Of a DNA stretch of 10,703 bases, positions 1 through 6,808 are shown one piece after another (the first letter of the stretch is position 1; each line of letters starts with the position of its first letter). The stretch covers positions 1 to 10,703 of the forward strand of contig CAJUQZ010000145.1 of assembly GCA_910588755.1 (NCBI GenBank), in the 5' to 3' direction. The stretch is from an uncultured Lachnospiraceae bacterium (GTDB lineage: Bacteria > Bacillota > Clostridia > Lachnospirales > Lachnospiraceae). Made by a program: the position numbers and the translations under genes. The notes beneath the pieces were generated by a model. It saw nothing but the letters and a program-made list of their open reading frames with translations, was not told the origin of the DNA and searched no databases.

Positions 1-618
1 GCTTGGGAACAGCGTAAGCTGGGGGAAGCAGCTGAATATAGGCGTGGTTCTTTTCCTCAACCCTATGGAAATAAGGATTGGTACGATGGTGAAGGAGCTA
101 TGCCATTCGTACAAGTTGCAGATGTAACAGATGAAATGGACTTAGTAGCTGATACTAAACAGAAGATTAGTAAATTGGCGCAACCAATGAGCGTATATGC
201 TGATAAAAACTCTGTTTTAGTAACACTACAAGGAAGTATAGGACGCGTAGCAATCACCCAATATGGGGCCTTTGTGGATAGAACGGTTTTGATATTTGAA
301 AAATATAAAATAGAGATAGATTATATTTTTTGGGCCTATATTATTAAGCAAAAATTTATTGAAGAAGCAAGAAAAGCACCGGGTGGAACGATAAAAACAA
401 TTACTAAAGAAGCATTGTCAGATTTTGATTTAATGTTGCCAGATTATAAAGAGCAAATGAAACTTGGTGGATATTTTTCTACTCTCGACCACCTCATCAC
501 CCTTCACCAGCGTAAGTGCGGGAGATGCCGGGCATTAGGGATTTGGGCTGGGGAAGATGTTTGTTTAGATGGAGGCTACATAACAAGTGAGGATATGCAG
601 TGGAGAAAAGCTTTTTAG
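1..618 (+). CDS. hsdS: Type I restriction-modification specificity subunit HsdS, 3' part
   Basis: This is the distal part of HsdS, the subunit that reads the DNA target and holds HsdM and HsdR together. The frame is already open at base 1, so the start, and probably the first recognition domain, lie off the left edge. The visible 205 residues begin with the conserved AWEQRKLGE motif, which normally opens a target-recognition domain. A recognition domain of roughly 150 residues follows (GSFPQPYGNKDW, MPFVQVADVTDEMD, VLVTLQGSIGR). The conserved coiled-coil entry YFSTLDHLITLHQRK comes next. After HQRK the tail is unlike the family: family members usually end in a short lysine-rich helix finishing near KMF, whereas this frame runs into CGRCRALGIWAGEDV and stops at 616-618. 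The +1 frame reads GLGKMFV and stops at 566-568, which looks more like a normal end, so a small indel or recombination scar is possible. Identification as HsdS is secure. The state of the C-terminus is uncertain. Confidence 0.88.
   Translation, partial: AWEQRKLGEAAEYRRGSFPQPYGNKDWYDGEGAMPFVQVADVTDEMDLVADTKQKISKLAQPMSVYADKNSVLVTLQGSIGRVAITQYGAFVDRTVLIFEKYKIEIDYIFWAYIIKQKFIEEARKAPGGTIKTITKEALSDFDLMLPDYKEQMKLGGYFSTLDHLITLHQRKCGRCRALGIWAGEDVCLDGGYITSEDMQWRKAF
10..18 (+). other. Candidate recombination core CAGCGTAAG, hsdS copy 1
   Basis: CAGCGTAAG encodes QRK of the AWEQRKLGE motif at the start of the visible recognition domain. The same 9-mer recurs at 508-516 and 5146-5154. Both hsdS copies sit at equivalent points of the HsdS half-repeat, so coding constraint alone could explain these two. 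A role as a crossover site is inference. Confidence 0.4.
508..516 (+). other. Candidate recombination core CAGCGTAAG, hsdS copy 2
   Basis: CAGCGTAAG encodes QRK of LITLHQRK. It is the point after which the HsdS protein stops resembling its family. With the next base it forms CAGCGTAAGT, which is shared exactly with the copy just upstream of the recombinase gene (5146-5155). A crossover role is inferred from position and sequence identity only. Confidence 0.45.
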
Positions 619-620
619 CA

Positions 621-676
621 AAGAGCATTATATTGCAAAAAAGCATACAAAAGAAAAGAGCATTATATTGCAAAAA
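621..676 (+). repeat. Pair of 21-bp direct repeats between hsdS and the ATPase gene
   Basis: The 21-mer starting AAGAGCATTATATTGC and ending in AAAAA occurs at 621-641 and again at 656-676, a period of 35 bases. A second, shorter repeat, AAATCTTTTGTA, lies at 674-685 and 757-768. The period is not a multiple of three, so the repeat is not a protein repeat. The stretch 619-781 is A+T-rich, has no convincing gene, and ends in the ATPase ribosome binding site. Possible roles are a regulator site or an insertion scar; none is shown. Confidence 0.8.
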
Positions 677-781
677 TCTTTTGTAAATATGGATACAAAG
701 TTGCTTCCTGGTTTGAATTATGATAAAATACAAAGGAAAAATGCAAATAATTTCAGAAATCTTTTGTAGAGGAGTCCCGAC

Positions 782-2074
782 ATGGATATTAGGCGTGATT
801 TTTATTTGAATAAACTGATAGACAGAAAACATAATGGATTGATAAAGGTGATTACTGGTATTCGCAGATGTGGCAAATCTTATTTAATGAATACCATATT
901 TTACAATTACCTGCTTGAGAATGGTGTGGATGAGAAGCATATCATCAGATTTGCCTTTGATTCTGCAGATGATCTTTATCTTATTGGGGAAAATCTGATT
1001 GCGGTAGAAAAAGAAAAAAGGGGGGTTGATCCGGAAAAATTTATGGAGTATATTCGTTCCCAAATGATAGATAGTGAAATGTACTATCTGCTTTTGGATG
1101 AAGTGCAAATGCTAGATTGCTTTGAGTCTGTACTGAACAGTTATCTGCGCAGGAACAATGCGGATGTTTATGTGACTGGAAGCAACGCCAGATTTTTATC
1201 GAAAGATATTATTACAGAGTTTGCAGGACGTGGCGATGAAATCCATATGTATCCCTTAAACTTTTCAGAGTTCATGTCAGTTTATAAGGGTGATAAATAT
1301 GAAGGACTGACGGAATATATGCTGTATGGCGGGATTCCGTTAGTCGTTCTTCGCGGGGGTGCAAATGATAAAATTTCAAGTTTAGAAACTCTTTTCAGCG
1401 AGATATATATTAGGGATATATACAAACGGAATAAAGTCAGAAATCAGGGTGAGCTTGAAGATTTGCTGAATATTCTTTCTTCGTCTATTGGTTCACTGAC
1501 GAATCCTGAGAAATTAAAGAATACTTTTCGGACGGTAAAAAAATTAAAAATTACATCGAACACAGTGAGGAAATATCTCGACTATTTAGAAGATTCTTTT
1601 TTGATTGAATCTGCGCAACGATACGACATCAGAGGAAAGGCCTATATAGAAACCCCGAAGAAATATTATTTTTCAGATTTGGGGCTTCGCAATGCCCGAA
1701 TCGCATTTCGCCAGTTTGAACAGACGCACGCAATGGAAAACGTAATTTATAATGAACTTCGTATGCGCGGTTATAATGTTGATGTGGGAGTTGTAACAGT
1801 AGCGGAGAATAAGGACGGAAAGGTAGTTCGGAAGTATCTTGAAGTTGACTTTGTATGTAATCTGGGGTCTGTAAGATATTACATTCAATCTGCTTATTCT
1901 ATTCCGGATGAGGAGAAAATGTTACAGGAAATAAGGCCATTTCGTAAAATTAATGATTCGTTCAGGAAAATCATTATAACAAGGGATATGGTTCCGAAGC
2001 ATTACGATGAGCACGGGATTTTGACTTTAAATATATATGACTTTCTGCTTGAACCGTCAAGTATTGAATGTTAG
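782..2074 (+). CDS. AAA ATPase of the AAA_14 / DUF4143 type
   Basis: This 430-residue P-loop ATPase has an N-terminal AAA_14-like domain and a C-terminal DUF4143-like domain. Walker A is GIRRCGKS (residues 26-33). Walker B is YYLLLDEVQ (about 101-109). A sensor-like VTGSNARFLS follows, then FAGRGDEIHMYPLNFSEF, which is typical of the family. The C-terminal part carries LEVDFV (E354, D356) and YYIQSAY (Y367-Q369), a pattern reminiscent of a PD-(D/E)XK fold in which the usual Lys of ExK is replaced by Gln. The start is set by GAGGAG at 769-774, seven bases before the ATG. The family is common in Firmicutes and archaea, and its cellular role is poorly known. Its place between hsdS and hsdR on the same strand suggests co-transcription with the restriction genes, either as an accessory defence factor or as an independent insertion. 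The DNA looks A+T-richer than hsdR, which favours insertion. Family assignment is firm; function is unknown. Confidence 0.87.
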   Translation: MDIRRDFYLNKLIDRKHNGLIKVITGIRRCGKSYLMNTIFYNYLLENGVDEKHIIRFAFDSADDLYLIGENLIAVEKEKRGVDPEKFMEYIRSQMIDSEMYYLLLDEVQMLDCFESVLNSYLRRNNADVYVTGSNARFLSKDIITEFAGRGDEIHMYPLNFSEFMSVYKGDKYEGLTEYMLYGGIPLVVLRGGANDKISSLETLFSEIYIRDIYKRNKVRNQGELEDLLNILSSSIGSLTNPEKLKNTFRTVKKLKITSNTVRKYLDYLEDSFLIESAQRYDIRGKAYIETPKKYYFSDLGLRNARIAFRQFEQTHAMENVIYNELRMRGYNVDVGVVTVAENKDGKVVRKYLEVDFVCNLGSVRYYIQSAYSIPDEEKMLQEIRPFRKINDSFRKIIITRDMVPKHYDEHGILTLNIYDFLLEPSSIEC

Positions 2075-2134
2075 TTAAATAATCAGACCGCTTTGGAGAA
2101 GGATAAGATAAGCATAACAAAGGAGACGATAAAA

Positions 2135-5116
2135 ATGCCGGAATTAGAGTCAATGATTGAAAAGAAACTGATTGAGCAGCTTGTCTACGGGGATTCCCAG
2201 TGGGTATACAGGGAAGATTTGAAAACGGAAAATGATTTATGGGCAAATTTTAAATATATTCTTGAACAGAACAATAAGGACAGACTGAATGGGGAGTTTT
2301 TGACGGATAGCGAGTTTGAACAGGTAAAGAACCAGCTTCAGTTTTCATCATTTTACAGAGCGGGCGAGTGGCTGGTAGGGGAGAATGGTAAAGTCCAGGT
2401 ACATGTGCAGAGGGGTACAGAGCGTCTCCACCTCGTTGTGATGAACCATGAGCATATTGCGGGCGGAAGCAGCGTCTATGAGGTCATCAACCAGTACAGC
2501 GCATTAAATACGGATGAAGACGGCAAAGCTCCCGCAAGGGACAGGCGGTTTGACGTGACACTTTTGATCAACGGGCTTCCCATGATACATATTGAATTAA
2601 AGAATAAGCAGCACTCCTATATGGACGGATTCTGGCAGATTAAGAAATATATCGGTGAAGGGAAGTTTTCTGGAATTTTTTCAGCGGTACAGATGTTTGT
2701 CATCAGCAACGGTGTAAATACAAAATATTTTTCCGCTGCAGGCGATACAGAGCTGAACTCCAAGTTTATCAGCGGCTGGCTGGATAAGGACAATCATCCG
2801 GTAACGGACTGTATGGATTTTGCAAAAAGTGTTCTTCGCATTCCGGAGGCACACGAGATGATTGCAAGATATACTGTGCTGGATAAAGAAGCAAAAAAGC
2901 TGATCCTGCTGCGCCCGTATCAAATCCATGCGATTGAGGCTATCCGTGAGGCGTCCAAGACAGGCAGGTCAGGCTATGTGTGGCACACAACGGGTTCCGG
3001 GAAAACGCTGACCTCGTACAAAGCGACAAGGAACCTGCTGATGGATATACCCTCCATTGACAAGGCGGTATTCCTGATTGACCGCAAAGATTTGGATACC
3101 CAGACCACAATGGCGTTTAAGGCATATGCAAATAACGATCTGATAGATGTTGACGAAACAGACAATGTAAACGACCTGAAGAAAAAACTGAAATCAGGCG
3201 ACAGGCAGGTGATAGTGACAACCATCCAAAAACTGCAAAGGCTGATTGCGAAGAAGCTTCAGGAGGACACGCCGGAATACCAGAAAATACGGAATCTGAA
3301 AATCGCGTTTGTCGTGGACGAGTGTCACAGGGCAGTCACGCCGGGAATGAAAAGGGAACTGGAACGTTTTTTTGGAAATTCCCTGTGGTTTGGTTTTACT
3401 GGAACGCCCAGATTTGCAGAAAACCCATATCCGCAGATGGGTGATCTGCCGAGGACGACAGAAGAACTGTATGGTGAAAGGCTGCATAAGTATACGATTC
3501 AGAATGCAATCCATGACAATGCCGTCCTCGGATTTCAGGTGGAACACAACGGACCTAAGGACATTGCCGACGAGACGGACAAAAATGCTTATGACAATGA
3601 AGCACACATGCTGAAAGTGCTGGATGTCATTCTGAACAGGTCTTATTTCAAATTAGGATTTCAAAATGGCAGGGGAATGACATATGAAGGACTTCTTACA
3701 ACAAGCTCCATCCAGCTTGCGCAGAAATATTATGAACTGCTGGCCAAGGTAAAGAATGGGGAGACGTCTCTCGTGATAGACGAGAAAATAAAGCAGGTGC
3801 TTCCGGATTTTCCCAAATTTGCCATAACCTATTCCGTTTCCGAGAATGAGGAAGGCTCTCAGGTGAACCAGCAGAAAATGCAGGTCTCCATTAACGATTA
3901 TAATGAAATGTTCGGGACGAAATATGATCTTTCCCAGATTCAGGGATACAATGGGAACCTGAATAAGAGGCTTGCGCGGAAAGAAACCAAATTCCAGAGC
4001 AGGAGCGAGCAGCTTGATCTGGTGATTGTTGTAGACCGCCTTCTTACGGGATTTGACGCTCCGTGCATGTCAGCTATTTTTATTGACAGGCAGCCGATGG
4101 GCCCACATGACCTGATACAGGCTTTTTCAAGGACGAACCGTATTTATGACAAAAACAAGGCATATGGGCAGATTGTGACTTTTCAGGCTCCTGTATTATT
4201 CAAAAAATGTGTGGACGAAGCAGTAAAGCTGTACTCCGCAGGAGGGACAAAGGAGGCGCTGTTAGCGGAATGGGACGAGATAGAGTCTGCGTTTAAGAAA
4301 GCGCTCTCGGCACTGCGTGTTTCGGCGCAGACTCCTTCGGAAGTTTCCGGGATGTCACTGAAGGAGAAAGAAGTCTTTGCCAAAATGTTCCAGAACTTTG
4401 ACAGGTTATTTGCCCAGATGAAATCATTTACAAATTATGATAACAGGATGCTTGAAGAATACGGCATTACACAGGAGGAATATGATGATTATGCGGGGCA
4501 TTATTTTAATGTGCTCGAGGAAATAAGGGAGAGTAGGCCAGACAGGGAAGCAGATGGTGCAGAACCTGTACAGATAGATTCCGACTATGAGCTGATGGCG
4601 TACAGCAGCACGAAAATAGATTATGAGTATATCATTAACCTGATCCAGAATATTGTCACGCCAGACAATGGCGAGGGGGGCATCACACCCGAGGAACGTC
4701 AGAAGAAGATTGGTGAGGTAAGACAGTATGTGGAGGAACTTCGCAGGGATAACCCGAAAATCGCGGATATTATGTCCGGGCTGATTGATGAAATTGAAAC
4801 GGATGCGGATAAATATAAAGGAAAATCCATTTTAAATATTGTGGAGAATACGAAGCAGGATTATATTGACCGGGTAATCACGTATTTCAGCAAAATATGG
4901 TATGCTTCGAAAGATGATGTTATGTATGCCGCAAATCATTACAGGAATGGCATAATCCCTAATGAAAGCAGGATAAAGGCGACGAGCGGTTATCGCAGCT
5001 ATAAGGAGGCAAATAAGAAAGATCTGACCAAATTTGCATATTATAAACAGATGATAGAGGAATTGAGAAAGACTTTGGATGAGGAAATTAAGCCCCTTAT
5101 CTGCCATTGGGGATGA
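2135..5116 (+). CDS. hsdR: Type I restriction enzyme HsdR, nuclease and translocase subunit
   Basis: HsdR is the ATP-driven motor and nuclease of the type I complex. It pulls in unmethylated DNA and cuts it at a distance. The protein has 993 residues, close to the EcoR124I HsdR size. The N-terminal PD-(D/E)XK nuclease shows FDVTLLINGLPMIHIELK, giving D140, E154 and K156. The SF2 helicase core follows: Walker A TTGSGKT (285-291), Walker B VVDECHR (393-399, DECH box), motif III FTGTP (421-425), DRLLTGFDAP, and motif VI QAFSRTNR (662-669). A charged helical C-terminal region of about 250 residues is expected to bind the HsdM2S core. The start is the ATG at 2135, behind AGGAG at 2121-2125. A TTG 14 codons upstream has no comparable site. 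The gene lies 60 bases after the ATPase gene and 63 bases before the recombinase. All catalytic motifs are intact, so the subunit is probably active. It needs HsdM and a working HsdS, which are not fully visible here. Confidence 0.96.
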   Translation: MPELESMIEKKLIEQLVYGDSQWVYREDLKTENDLWANFKYILEQNNKDRLNGEFLTDSEFEQVKNQLQFSSFYRAGEWLVGENGKVQVHVQRGTERLHLVVMNHEHIAGGSSVYEVINQYSALNTDEDGKAPARDRRFDVTLLINGLPMIHIELKNKQHSYMDGFWQIKKYIGEGKFSGIFSAVQMFVISNGVNTKYFSAAGDTELNSKFISGWLDKDNHPVTDCMDFAKSVLRIPEAHEMIARYTVLDKEAKKLILLRPYQIHAIEAIREASKTGRSGYVWHTTGSGKTLTSYKATRNLLMDIPSIDKAVFLIDRKDLDTQTTMAFKAYANNDLIDVDETDNVNDLKKKLKSGDRQVIVTTIQKLQRLIAKKLQEDTPEYQKIRNLKIAFVVDECHRAVTPGMKRELERFFGNSLWFGFTGTPRFAENPYPQMGDLPRTTEELYGERLHKYTIQNAIHDNAVLGFQVEHNGPKDIADETDKNAYDNEAHMLKVLDVILNRSYFKLGFQNGRGMTYEGLLTTSSIQLAQKYYELLAKVKNGETSLVIDEKIKQVLPDFPKFAITYSVSENEEGSQVNQQKMQVSINDYNEMFGTKYDLSQIQGYNGNLNKRLARKETKFQSRSEQLDLVIVVDRLLTGFDAPCMSAIFIDRQPMGPHDLIQAFSRTNRIYDKNKAYGQIVTFQAPVLFKKCVDEAVKLYSAGGTKEALLAEWDEIESAFKKALSALRVSAQTPSEVSGMSLKEKEVFAKMFQNFDRLFAQMKSFTNYDNRMLEEYGITQEEYDDYAGHYFNVLEEIRESRPDREADGAEPVQIDSDYELMAYSSTKIDYEYIINLIQNIVTPDNGEGGITPEERQKKIGEVRQYVEELRRDNPKIADIMSGLIDEIETDADKYKGKSILNIVENTKQDYIDRVITYFSKIWYASKDDVMYAANHYRNGIIPNESRIKATSGYRSYKEANKKDLTKFAYYKQMIEELRKTLDEEIKPLICHWG

Positions 5117-5143
5117 CACTGCTTTTCCTTTCAGGTTGTTTGT

Positions 5144-5161
5144 ATCAGCGTAAGTAATTTC
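5144..5161 (+). repeat. Left member of an inverted repeat flanking the recombinase gene
   Basis: ATCAGCGTAAGTAATTTC lies in the 63-base gap between hsdR and the recombinase, about 18 bases before the recombinase start. It contains CAGCGTAAG (5146-5154), the same 9-mer found in hsdS at 10-18 and 508-516. It matches the reverse complement of 6133-6150 at 15 of 18 positions without gaps, or nearly all positions if one gap is allowed. A recombinase binding or crossover site is the natural reading, but it is not proven. Confidence 0.5.
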
Positions 5162-5179
5162 AGGAAATGGAGGCAGCTT

Positions 5180-6106
5180 ATGCTAAAAGATATGAACAGT
5201 GAAACACTTTTTTATGAATATTACAGACAATGGGTGGACGTGTACAAGAAAGGAGCGATAAGGGAAGCCACGATGTCAAAGTACCTGATGACGCAAAAGT
5301 GGGTTGAAAAACTTGCACCGGAACTAAAACTGTATGAACTTTCGAGAACCACCTATCAGCAGCTTTTAAACGATTATGCGAAAGAGCATGAAAGGCAGAC
5401 AACGCTTGATTTCCACCATCAGCTAAAGGGGGCAATCCTTGATGCTGTTGACGAGGGGCTGATCGGGCGTGATCCGACAAGAAAGGCGATCATTAAGGGA
5501 AAAACACCGGGAACCAAGAAGATAAAATACTTAAACCAGTTTGAACTTCATACACTGATAGCGCATCTTGATATTAAAGAGGAAGTGAGCTGGGACTGGT
5601 TTATCCTGCTTGTTGCCAAGACGGGCATGCGGTTTTCGGAGGCGCTTGCGGTAACTCCGGGGGATTTTGATTTTGCAAGACAGACCCTGTCCATCAGCAA
5701 GACATGGGATTACAAAGGCGAGGGTGGCTTCCTCCCCACGAAAAACAAGTCGTCTGTGAGAAAGATACAGGTTGATTGGCAGATTGTAGTTAAATTTTCT
5801 GAACTGGTCAAAGGGCTGCCGGAGGATAAGCCTATCTTTGCGGGACAGGATAAAGTCTATAATTCTACGGTAAATGATGTGCTGACAAGGCATTGCAGGG
5901 CATGCGGCATTTCTGTGATCTCAATTCACGGGCTGCGCCATACCCATGCTTCCCTGCTGCTTTTTGCGAGGGTGTCTATTGCAAGTGTTGCCCGCAGGCT
6001 GGGACATGCCAGCATGACAACAACGCAGAAGACATATCTGCATATTATTCAGGAGCTTGAGAATAAGGATGTGGATTTGGTTATGAGGACGTTATCAGGA
6101 TTATAA
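5180..6106 (+). CDS. Tyrosine recombinase / phage-type integrase, probable hsdS shufflase
   Basis: This 308-residue tyrosine recombinase cuts and rejoins DNA at short inverted or direct sites through a 3'-phosphotyrosine link. Residues 1-110 look like the N-terminal SAM-like DNA-binding domain (ETLFYEYYRQWVDVYKK, KLYELSRTTYQQLL). The catalytic domain follows: R151 in KTGMRFSEAL, a beta-hairpin Lys in LPTKNKSSVRKI, H250-G-L-R253 in HGLRHTHA, H276 in LGH, and nucleophile Y286 in KTYLHI. All the expected catalytic residues are present. The start is set by GGAGG at 5169-5173, six bases before the ATG. Its length is that of a compact integrase rather than a large serine recombinase. Its position just after hsdR, flanked by repeats that share CAGCGTAAG with hsdS, suggests that it rearranges hsdS recognition domains, as integrases beside type I loci do elsewhere. 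The alternative is a leftover integrase of a mobile element that brought the restriction genes in. Confidence 0.93.
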   Translation: MLKDMNSETLFYEYYRQWVDVYKKGAIREATMSKYLMTQKWVEKLAPELKLYELSRTTYQQLLNDYAKEHERQTTLDFHHQLKGAILDAVDEGLIGRDPTRKAIIKGKTPGTKKIKYLNQFELHTLIAHLDIKEEVSWDWFILLVAKTGMRFSEALAVTPGDFDFARQTLSISKTWDYKGEGGFLPTKNKSSVRKIQVDWQIVVKFSELVKGLPEDKPIFAGQDKVYNSTVNDVLTRHCRACGISVISIHGLRHTHASLLLFARVSIASVARRLGHASMTTTQKTYLHIIQELENKDVDLVMRTLSGL

Positions 6107-6132
6107 GATTGGGAAACTTTTAATTTTATTAC

Positions 6133-6150
6133 GGAAATACTTACGTTGAT
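6133..6150 (-). repeat. Right member of the inverted repeat flanking the recombinase gene
   Basis: Read on the minus strand this is ATCAACGTAAGTATTTCC. It matches the left member at 5144-5161 in 15 of 18 positions, including CGTAAGTA without change. It starts 27 bases after the recombinase stop. It is inverted relative to the left member and to both hsdS copies, so recombination with any of them would invert the DNA between. The core differs by one base (CAACGTAAG instead of CAGCGTAAG), so it may be decayed or coincidental. Confidence 0.4.
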
Positions 6151-6263
6151 TTTAGCAATGAATACAGATTGTAGAACATTATCATATCATAATAGAAATG
6201 TGAGAACATGCGAAAGAAGATTTAGAGAAACAGCGGACTGCTGCATAAAAAGGTGTATCGTGG

Positions 6264-6289
6264 CGAGTAGGGAATATCTCCTCTACTCG
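6264..6289 (+). other. Hairpin in the gap between recombinase and feo operon
   Basis: CGAGTAG (6264-6270) pairs with CTACTCG (6283-6289), with one or two further pairs toward the loop. No run of T follows, so it is a poor intrinsic terminator, although it lies where transcription from the restriction genes should end. The rest of 6151-6310 shows no recognisable gene. A 52-codon frame from 6158 to 6316 has no ribosome binding site and no familiar sequence. Confidence 0.4.
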
Positions 6290-6317
6290 ATGTTCGTCAT
6301 GTTATACAAAATATGAG

Positions 6318-6333
6318 GTTAGTAACCCCTAAC
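6318..6333 (+). promoter_or_regulatory. DtxR/IdeR-like operator 1 upstream of feoA
   Basis: GTTAG-taaccc-CTAAC is the first of four elements with the form GTTAG-N6-CTAA(C/T) in this region. It lies about 45 bases before the -35 box of the feo promoter. Single half sites GTTAG follow at 6340-6344 and 6360-6364. The spacing TTAG-N6-CTAA equals that of the known DtxR/IdeR iron box TTAGGTTAGCCTAA. The regulator itself is not in the window. Confidence 0.5.
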
Positions 6334-6378
6334 ACTTTGGTTAGAATAATGAAACTATAGTTAGATTAATAAAATTTA

Positions 6379-6407
6379 TTGACAAAGACTGGCAGGAGGC
6401 ATATGAT
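6379..6407 (+). promoter_or_regulatory. Sigma-A type promoter of the feo operon
   Basis: A perfect -35 box TTGACA (6379-6384) is followed after exactly 17 bases by TATGAT (6402-6407). Transcription would start near 6413-6415, just at operator 2, giving a leader of about 150 bases before feoA. A repressor on operator 2 would block this start. The match is near consensus, but no transcript data are available. Confidence 0.7.
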
Positions 6408-6414
6408 AAAAATG

Positions 6415-6434
6415 TAGTTAGCGACTGCTAACTA
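6415..6434 (+). promoter_or_regulatory. DtxR/IdeR-like operator 2 at the feo transcription start
   Basis: TAGTTAGC-gact-GCTAACTA is a perfect palindrome with 8-base arms, the best of the four elements. It covers the predicted start site of the promoter at 6379-6407, the classic place for a repressor. Iron-bound DtxR-family proteins act as repressors of iron uptake genes, which fits the feo genes downstream. Fur boxes have a different sequence (GATAATGATAATCATTATC), so Fur is less likely. Confidence 0.65.
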
Positions 6435-6450
6435 TTATTATACATATGTA

Positions 6451-6466
6451 GTTAGTAAGAACTAAC
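6451..6466 (+). promoter_or_regulatory. DtxR/IdeR-like operator 3 in the feo leader
   Basis: GTTAGT-aaga-ACTAAC has 6-base arms with the same GTTAG-N6-CTAAC spacing as operators 1 and 2. Its centre lies about 34 bases, a little over three helical turns, after that of operator 2, so repressor dimers could bind on a similar face. A nearby TTGACA at 6484-6489 could be a second, weaker promoter under the same control. Confidence 0.6.
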
Positions 6467-6494
6467 ATATTTCAAAAAGGTGTTTGACAGATTT

Positions 6495-6508
6495 GCGGAC
6501 CAGTCCGC
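6495..6508 (+). promoter_or_regulatory. Perfect palindrome in the feoA leader
   Basis: GCGGAC-CA-GTCCGC is a perfect inverted repeat of 6-base arms about 55 bases before feoA. It overlaps a second possible pairing, CCAGT (6500-6504) with ACTGG, so two exclusive hairpins are possible. It lies between a TTGACA (6484-6489) and a weak GATACT (6509-6514). It could be an operator for a different regulator or an RNA leader structure; the sequence does not decide. Confidence 0.4.
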
Positions 6509-6561
6509 GATACTGGACGAAAAATGTTTACGTGTTTTAGATTAGAATGGAGGGAAAGGGA

Positions 6562-6771
6562 ATGCCGCTAACATTGGCAGAGGCAGGTGAGGAAAACATT
6601 ATCAGGAAAATTGGGGGAAAACAGGAGATCAGGGCACATCTGGAGAACCTTGGATTTGTCGTGGGAGGAACTGTCACAGTAATTAGTGTGGTCGGGGGAA
6701 ATGTCATCGTGAACGTGAAGGATTCCCGCGTTGCAGTCAGCAGGGAGATGGCACAGAAGATCATGGTCTAG
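6562..6771 (+). CDS. feoA: FeoA family protein, first copy
   Basis: FeoA is a small cytoplasmic SH3-like protein needed for Fe(II) uptake through FeoB, probably by contacting its GTPase or membrane domain. This copy has 69 residues. It shows the family pattern MPLTLAEAGEE, then IRKIGG, HLENLGFVVGGTVTVIS and a closing VNVKDSRVAVSREMAQKI. The start at 6562 is preferred because GGAGGG at 6549-6554 sits seven bases before it. An ATG at 6547 overlaps that site and would add five unconserved residues. It is the first gene after the iron-type promoter and operators, and it lies 37 bases before a second feoA. Identification is secure. How the work is split between the two FeoA copies is unknown. Confidence 0.93.
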   Translation: MPLTLAEAGEENIIRKIGGKQEIRAHLENLGFVVGGTVTVISVVGGNVIVNVKDSRVAVSREMAQKIMV

Positions 6772-6808
6772 AGCGTGTTTGAAGAATGAAAGGAGTGTAG
6801 TTATCAAG

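Noticed and set aside
587..769. 60-codon frame with GTG start between hsdS and the ATPase gene
   Set aside because: GGAGG lies 11 bases before it, but the product is unfamiliar, overlaps the hsdS end, and runs through direct repeats with a 35-base period that would be read in different frames. It is probably chance in A+T-rich DNA.
2093..2134. Upstream TTG start for hsdR
   Set aside because: It would add 14 residues with no comparable ribosome binding site. The ATG at 2135 has AGGAG at the right distance and begins with MPELESMIEKK, like homologues.
6158..6316. 52-codon frame after the recombinase, starting ATG
   Set aside because: No ribosome binding site, no recognisable sequence, and it is full of Arg and Cys codons unlike a conserved small protein. 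It overlaps the hairpin at 6264-6289.
6394..6419. AGGAGG followed by ATG and a four-codon leader frame upstream of feoA
   Set aside because: AGGAGG and the ATG lie in the spacer and -10 box of the predicted promoter, so they would not be in the transcript. The spacing to the ATG is also too short.
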